NCBI RefSeq assembly: GCF_000002985.6
Contig: NC_003280.10
Span: forward strand, 14,628,501-14,692,500
From: Caenorhabditis elegans
Taxonomy: Eukaryota; Nematoda; Chromadorea; Rhabditida; Rhabditidae
Direction of reading: 5' to 3'
Length of the DNA: 64,000 nucleotides
Under the pieces are notes generated by a model, which saw nothing but the letters and a program-made list of their open reading frames with translations, was not told the DNA's origin and did not search any database. Of the stretch, positions 58,101 through 64,000 are shown in pieces (position 1 is the stretch's first letter; every line of letters starts with the position of its first letter). Both the position numbers and the translations under genes were made by a program.

Positions 58101-59364
58101 GTCGACAATTTTAAGGTACAATAACCCACGAAATCGCAAATTAAGGTGCAAAACTGTCAGAATATGTTTGCCTTATTGTATTACTGACTACACTTTCAGC
58201 AATCTTTCAGTTTTACATGATTTTTGCCAACCTTTTTCCCTCATTTCTACACAAACAATTTCGTCGTCATCAAAAATCCCCTCAATTCTTCCTCCAAAAA
58301 AGTGGACAGATAATAAGCACTTTTAGCGGAAAAAAGACGGACTGTGCAAATAAAAAAGGACAGTTGTATCCCCTCTTTTCAATTTTTGAAAAAAAAGTTT
58401 CCCTAGGTGCAAAAGTTCTCAAAACAAAAAGTTTGCTTACCAAGTGTCCATAGACTTGATAGCGAGACTGGCGCCGCGTTGATTGGATCGCAACAAAAAA
58501 AGATAATAAATAAAAGTTCAAAAAGTATAGATATTCGCATTTTGGTTCGCACGCATTGAAAAGTGAAATATTCAGAGGATAATGTGGTTAGGCATTCAAA
58601 GTTTCCGTGGATTGTAACATTTCAATTTCGGCGAGACGAGGTGTGAGAGGGGGCTCTAATGAATGACTGATATGTGTCAGACGGGATGAGTGGATGTGCA
58701 CATTGTTGTTTGCGGTGAATTAATTCAATGGGATAATGGAATTGGAGGCGAGATCACTTAAGTTAGTGAGTGAAGTTTTTCCTCTGTGGAGTTGAGCTTG
58801 GAAATTTTTTGTGATAGAAAACAATATCCATGTACCGAATATGAATGTTTAAAAAACTAAAGGGCTCTTTGTAATTTGTTTTCAATTTTGCAACAAAAAA
58901 AATTAGAAAGCTTTATTATTTATGACATCCTTTGCAAAAGAGTGGCGTAGTTCTGGAATCTTTTCTCCTTTCTGTGGCAATATTCAAAAATTTCCAAAAA
59001 TACGTAATTTATTTGCAAAGAATTTAACAATGATTAATAAATCATGTGATTCGGTCTTTTTTTTTGCAAAATTAAAATCCTTAAAAAATTAGAAAAAGAC
59101 CATTGCTTTTTTTACAGTTACCTATATTCGGTCCTCTAAACGAATACTGGTGCCTCCGTGTAGGTACAAAAAAGCCTGCCTGGCTTCTAGTATCAACTTT
59201 TTTCTATAGCCTGTCTTTACATTGCAATCTCCAAATTCTCTATTCCAGTCAAAATTCAGGCAAAACGGAGGTAGCAAAACTCGTGGATCTGATCCCATTG
59301 AGATTTTAGAAAGCGAGTTCAGTATCTCAGATAAACTGGAGTCACGGCAGAGCGACAGAAAATC

Positions 59365-59490
59365 ACTTCTAATCAGCAAAAGCTAGTAAAGCCATAGTTT
59401 ATCAGCAGAGAACCACTGCTAATTAGCAGGTCATTGCTAATTAGCTAAAAAGCACTGCTAATTAGCAGAAACCCACTGCTAACTAGCAGA
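59365..59490. repeat. Palindromic tandem array, CTGCTAATTAGCAG, about 20 bp period
   Basis: The perfect 14-bp palindrome CTGCTAATTAGCAG occurs at 59416 and 59455. Near copies lie at 59434 (TTGCTAATTAGCTA) and 59476 (CTGCTAACTAGCAG), with decayed copies (TTCTAATCAGCAAA, TTTATCAGCAGA) before them. Spacing is about 20 bases. It lies 170-300 bases upstream of the transposase-derived gene. Confidence 0.9.
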
Positions 59491-59660
59491 ACATTGATTA
59501 TTGATTTTATTTTGTTTTTTCTTCGTCGTATTTCACATATTTCATTTTTTTGACCTTTTTTATTGTATTTTTTGTGTGATATGTTATCAATATGTGTTAA
59601 TTGTTAATTCCAGTGTGTTTTTCAAAGATTTGTATCATTCCCGGCTAGAAACGGAGGATT

Positions 59661-62552
59661 ATGGCCAGAAATCCAAGAACAACAGTTCGAAGAATTTTGA
59701 ATTCAGCACCCCGGAGTCTTCTGATTCAAAGCGTGACAATAGTTGCTCTAGGTAAATTTTTTTAATGATTTTATTGGGACTAAATAACTACTTTCAGACC
59801 CGACGGACAATAATCATGGTTCTCACCAGCCGGGAAGCAATGGTCCATCAAATTCAAGCACCCAGGCCGATAACTTCGAGACGGAAACAACTGCAGATGA
59901 AGAACGACAAAAGGAAGATGGTGTAGAAGATGAACTCGAAGACGAAGAAACAACAGGATTCATTGATGAAGACGGGGAAATTCGTTATCCGGTCGATGAA
60001 GTGGGAAATTACGAGATCGATCAAGAAGCTGAAACCGATGAGTCATTTTATTTGGACACTCAACGCGATTCTTCTCTATGCGACGAGCGAAGTCAACTGT
60101 GTCGTTCTCTGAGCGATCAAAATCTGAGAACAACTTTTTTCCTCATCACTACTACCAACTCGAAAGCAGCCATTTTGAGATATCTACATTTTCACAATGT
60201 TTCACAAGATAGCATTCTCAGAAAATTGCTACTGAATGACTCTCATCTAACACTTGTAGAAGTATGTAATTTATGTGCGCAGAATATCGAACTGTAGGTT
60301 TATTATAAAACTAAATTTCTGAAATATATCATTACAGATGCAAATGTGAAGATATGCAAGAGAAATGCCAACTAATTTTCGGAGATCTCAAGAAATGGCT
60401 CGAAGTTATATTGAATAGTTTTGCGAATATCATGATGAAGACTAAAACAACTATTTTGGAAGGATATAATAGCTCCAGTCCAATAAATAAGGGTATCTTT
60501 AAAAAAAAGCTACTCAGCGAAATGGCAGATAATGAAATGTGGATGCACTTCGAGAGTAGCTTCGACGGAATCAAAGTACATAAAAATGGAAAGTAAGTAT
60601 CTTAGTTTGATGGCTCTAAAAATTTTAATTGGTTTTCAGTCAGAACATTTGGCCATATAGTTTACTCAATTTGGATCTCGAAGACGTTCATCGAGCTTCT
60701 CCCCAGGCCCTCATTTTAGCAGCGTTATTCATCGGGTTCAAAAATCCGACAACGAAAATTCATGATAGACTTACACAATGGATTCTGCTCCAAATGGACG
60801 AACATGTCTTCTTCTCAGAGGGAGTGGCCTGGAAAGCGGATCTCACGTGTGCCAATCATGACGATCCAGTGAGATGAAAATTCAGAATTTTGAAAACAAG
60901 TGTTTGGTTTCAGGCACGACGAATCGTATACAATCAGTGTGGACTCCGATCATCAGGTTCTTGCAACTTTTGCTTAAACCAGGAAACTGAGTGCAAAATC
61001 AATGATGAGTATACAACACGTAAGCATCATGAAAACTATTATTAAAAAAATAATCACCTCTTTATAGTACGCGAAAATCTCACCGGATCGTGCCCTTCGA
61101 CTATGAACGATGGCCTTCGTCAAAGAAACCAGCATTCTCATTTCCACAAGCATGTTTTGTATATGCATCTATGCCCGGTTGACTTGTTTCATTGTTTTGA
61201 AGAAGGAATTTTAAGCAATATCAATACAGGTCACTAGTAATGCCCGAATGCTCCCGAAACGTGTTCATTTTTCAGCATTATTCTCCAAAGGGAAATGGAA
61301 TTTGTTCCCGTCAAAATCGGTGGATTTTTCATCAACACCTTCGCTTCCATCTCGATTTCGTTCGTTGTCCGGCAAAGCTTCACAGTGTACTGGTTCTGAG
61401 AAAGCACTGGTAAAAAGATTCGTTCAGCTAATTTCTGCAAAGTGAACACACATTTAGATTTTCGAGTCGATAGTTGTAGCAGCTGCATTTTCCGGTGAAC
61501 TTGGAGGTGTATCATCGGCTATCATTCTCAGCATTCATGGACTTTATCGTCTTTGCATAGAACCCCAATCAATCACTGACGAGACTCTTCATTTGAAAGT
61601 TAGTTTTTATTGTTTTTGCTTGAAAAAAGTAGACCATTCTTTACAGATTGAACAAATCAGCAAATCCATCGAAGTTTTAATTGTGAAACGAGCACCGGAA
61701 ATGTTGAATGGGATCAAAGTACATGTATGGAAATTGTCGTCAACTAACACCCATTACTATTTTGCAGCAAGTGTTGTACCACCTTGCAAGAATGACTGAG
61801 CTGTACGGTAGCTTATTTCCATTGTCAACTCAATGGTTCGAGTACTTCTATCACACTATTCAAAGAACTTTAGTTCCGGAAATTTACAATGGACTGGGCA
61901 TGAGCATCATGAGAAAGTGAGAAAATTAGAGCACAATAGGGAGCAAGAATGTTTTTACAGAATGTCGGCTCTTCAAGAGATCAAAACCGAAGCTGCATTC
62001 CGTCTACACACAAATCACCAGTTTCGAACAGAAGCGAACTTGAAAATGTGCTATGAACTTGGATTATTAAGGCGACTCAAACGAATATCGGTTGTTCCGA
62101 CCCCTCCGCAGTACCAACAGTTTTGCGAGACCGGGGATGTTTTCCTTAATGTTGTATACCACGACGGCATCAGATATTCGAATTATTGCAACAAAAAGAC
62201 AGATGACTCAAATGTTACGTTTATCGAATATGCTCGCGTACGATTTGCAAAGATTATTGGGATGCTGTTGAAGGAAAACAACACTGATCTTCGTTTTATT
62301 TTGAAGAAATACTGCAACACAAATGATCATTTGATTGACATATCGAACAAGTTATATGAAGAGGATGTACCGCAAATGCATATTCAAAACTGGGTTGATT
62401 CAGTTTCAAAATCGAGTTTCGGAGGTCGTGTCACGTTAACAAACACAGTTGTCGTGGTTTCCGCCGATTCCATTGTTGGACATGCAGTGGTTGTGAAGCG
62501 AAATAACAACTGTGTGGCTCTTCCATTTTCTCGCCGTATCAGTCTATCTTGA
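59661..62552 (+). CDS. CACTA/EnSpm (Tnp2-like) transposase-derived protein, 810 residues
   Basis: Eleven exons in phase: 59661-59751, 59798-60293, 60338-60592, 60640-60868, 60914-61019, 61068-61229, 61276-61409, 61458-61598, 61647-61724, 61768-61916, 61961-62552. ATG 59661 is the first after an in-frame TAG. Residues 30-150 are acidic. [11 protein letters not shown] zinc-type pair follows. The core resembles Tnp2 transposases: a DG motif ([11 protein letters not shown]), [12 protein letters not shown]..., [14 protein letters not shown], a D-D-P-A motif (NHDDPARRIV), an SGSCNFCLN Cys pair, and a [12 protein letters not shown] box (D-x-x-H). The ORF is intact despite ten introns. I see no terminal inverted repeats or flanking cargo, so it looks host-resident, possibly co-opted. 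The C-terminal 200 residues are unfamiliar. Confidence 0.8.
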
Positions 62553-62864
62553 CTTTGATAACCACATATAGCTTTGAATTTGTTTGTCTTTTGTCTGTCC
62601 CCCCCCCCCCCCGCTCGAAAAAATGTCTGCACCTCCTCCTTCTTTGACAAATGTTTGTCTCTACCCCTTGCTCGAAAAATGTTCTCATTATGTTCTTGAG
62701 GAATTCTTTCAGATTTTTAAAAGTTGTTTGTTTTAATATTTTCATGAATGCTTATCCGCTTTCAATTAATTTGTGTTTATTTGATGTGATAATCTGTTCT
62801 GTTCAACCCTGCTTATTTAATCTTATTTTATTAACAGATCTAAAAATCAATTTCAGAAAAAGTC
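62553..62864. other. Short intergenic spacer
   Basis: Contains a poly-C tract at 62599-62612, repeated GAAAAATGT/TTTGTCT words and the trans-splice-like acceptor TTTCAG (62851-62856) just before the next ATG. Confidence 0.6.
62599..62612. repeat. Poly-C tract, 14 bases
   Basis: Fourteen uninterrupted C, the third such tract in this window. Confidence 0.9.
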
Positions 62865-63900
62865 ATGTCATTCCTCGAGAAACTAGTGGCAAAATACGAG
62901 CCCATTAAAGAAGAAAAACCAAAATTAGTTCCAAAGCCGACAAGAAAACGGCAACCGGAAACTACGGAAATCGTTGTGAAGACTCGCCGTATTACTCGCC
63001 GAAATGCTAAGGTTAGTGGAAGGAGCCACATAACATTAAATGTGAACCCAAAGCTAACCTATTCCTATGAGTTTTAATATTTCTGTCATTTTCAGGCACC
63101 TGTAAAAGAAGAGGAGATTGGACATCAAAAAGCTCAAATCACGATCGTAGATGACGAAGAGTTTATGGAGCAACCTGTACAGGAGCCGATTGAGATTGAA
63201 GAGGAGCAACAAGAAGAATCTCATCTGGAAATTGCTCTTCCGGAGCAACCAAATCATGAGCCAATGCAATCAAGTCCATCGTTGCCTAGAAAATCGTTCA
63301 AACCGGATATGCATCCAATTGCGAAGGTGTTTACTTCTGCTAATTTCGAGTTGCTCGGAAATAAATTAATTTCAGAAAGGCGGAAAAATCTGTATTGTAG
63401 ATCTAGGACTTACATCTCACACACTCCCCACCGAACAAACTCCAGGATTCTTGGTAAGTTTTTTTTTCCAAAAATCTGGCATGATCAAAATTGTTGACTT
63501 TTAGAAAAGACTCGGAGAGAACGTTGGAGGATCAATTGACTATAGTTATGAATCGATTGACGAGTTGATCCGCACTGCTCCGGATGCTTGGTCTAAAGCT
63601 TCAATGGGTGCAATTCGAGGTGTTATGCTCATGGTCAGTTTTAGTTACTATCTTGAATTTGCAATTAATATTGGAGAAAATTTCAGCAGGAACTGGTTAC
63701 TGAGCGATCAATGCACCCGAAAAGTAAACCAATGGAGAAGAATCGTTTACTTGTATGTTTATAAGAATGGAACGATTTTGAGCATTTGAAAATGTTATTT
63801 ACAGGGTGAAGAAATGGCAAAATTGAACCCTAACGATTTTCTGAACCACAAACTGCTGGAAGTTTCGAGTTTGGATCAAACTGGTATACCAAGAACATAA
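62865..63900 (+). CDS. Basic/acidic protein of 248 residues, unknown function
   Basis: Six exons in phase: 62865-63011, 63096-63326, 63376-63453, 63505-63633, 63687-63752, 63805-63900. A TTTCAG lies 8 bases before the ATG with no upstream exon visible, so the mRNA is probably SL trans-spliced. The N-terminus is Lys/Arg-rich (KPTRKRQ, KTRRITRRNAK) and probably nuclear. A Glu-rich stretch follows (EEEQQEESH), then a conserved-looking C-terminal half (GGKICIVDLGLTS, GSIDYSYESIDELIR, HPKSKPMEKNRLL). No signal peptide or transmembrane segment. I do not recognise the family. It appears to be the first gene of a tight operon with the gene starting at 63979. Confidence 0.85.
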
Positions 63901-63933
63901 ATAAAAACCGCCCCCAAGAACATTCTATTTCAG
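63900..63933 (+). promoter_or_regulatory. Intercistronic junction: AATAAA then trans-splice acceptor
   Basis: AATAAA (63900-63905) overlaps the last base of the stop codon. The acceptor CTATTTCAG ends at 63933, only 28 bases on. This leaves no room for a normal SL2-type spacer of about 100 bases. Confidence 0.6.
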
Positions 63934-63978
63934 TGTTTATCAACGTCAATCTCGTGTTTTCGGCGCTGAGCATTCAAC

Positions 63979-64000
63979 ATGGCTCGGTTAGATCAATTGT
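63979..64000 (+). CDS. Start of a downstream operon gene (truncated by window)
   Basis: ATG 45 bases after the acceptor at 63933, reading MARLDQL to the window edge. Too short to identify. Confidence 0.5.

Larger units (their letters stand above)
55797..59660. other. 3.9 kb divergent intergenic region (promoters)
   Basis: Lies between the start of the SEA/LDLa exons (-) and the transposase-derived gene (+). Near 55880-55960 are GC-rich patches (GTCGGCGGCGGCGAGG, GCCCCGCCC), candidates for the core promoter of the long perlecan transcript. CA/CT-rich DNA lies at 56080-56110. GCCGG-type repeats occur at 57755-58100 and the palindromic array at 59365-59490. No ORF looks coding. Confidence 0.55.

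Noticed and set aside
59501..59755. 84-codon plus-strand frame starting at 59501
   Set aside because: Overlaps the first exon of the transposase-derived gene in another frame. Only the frame from 59661 joins in phase to exon 2.

Overview
The window is nuclear DNA of Caenorhabditis elegans, from the unc-52 region of chromosome II. The evidence is the UNC-52/perlecan coding sequence, AT-rich DNA with 45-50 bp introns ending in TTTCAG, degenerate TTAGGC telomere-like tracts, C. elegans-type poly-C tracts, and worm-specific chemoreceptor and amino-acid-transporter genes. All exon models below were joined by hand from splice signals and reading phase.

Layout, left to right. 0.2-1.5 kb: last exon of an unrecognised cysteine-rich gene (+). 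2.1-4.1 kb: a secreted-protein gene (-) that appears to carry two frameshifts. 4.7-6.1 kb: a three-exon secreted protein (+). 6.2-8.3 kb: a class-e (sre) chemoreceptor (-) with a tRNA-Leu(AAG) in one intron and a 436 bp dispersed repeat in another. 8.3-11.9 kb: no gene seen. 11.9-15.6 kb: atgp-2 (-), a 4F2hc/rBAT-type transporter heavy chain, with a second copy of the same repeat in an intron. 15.6-19.0 kb: intergenic, with two long poly-C tracts.

19.0-38.4 kb: unc-52 (perlecan, -). I recovered 35 constitutive-frame exons that sum to exactly 3375 codons plus stop. There are also two read-through ends giving shorter proteins (1160 and 2482 residues) and one extra half-Ig exon. Two introns must use GC donors.

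38.4-55.8 kb: a further set of minus-strand exons encodes a signal peptide, a SEA domain, LDL-receptor class A repeats, an Ig fold and a Q/H-rich linker. Its last exon ends in phase 1, exactly what unc-52 exon 2 accepts, and no other terminal exon is apparent across the 8.8 kb gap. I infer an upstream promoter that makes a vertebrate-like long perlecan of about 4067 residues. A short alternative ending (408 residues) is also encoded. hhat-1 (an MBOAT acyltransferase, +) is nested inside this unit, tail to tail with the short ending.

55.8-59.7 kb: intergenic, with minisatellites and a palindromic 20-bp-period array. 59.7-62.6 kb: an intact 11-exon gene (+) derived from a CACTA/EnSpm (Tnp2-like) transposase. 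62.9-63.9 kb: a basic/acidic protein of unknown function (+). Its polyadenylation signal overlaps its stop codon and is followed within 30 bases by a trans-splice-like acceptor and the start of another gene, as in a tightly packed operon.
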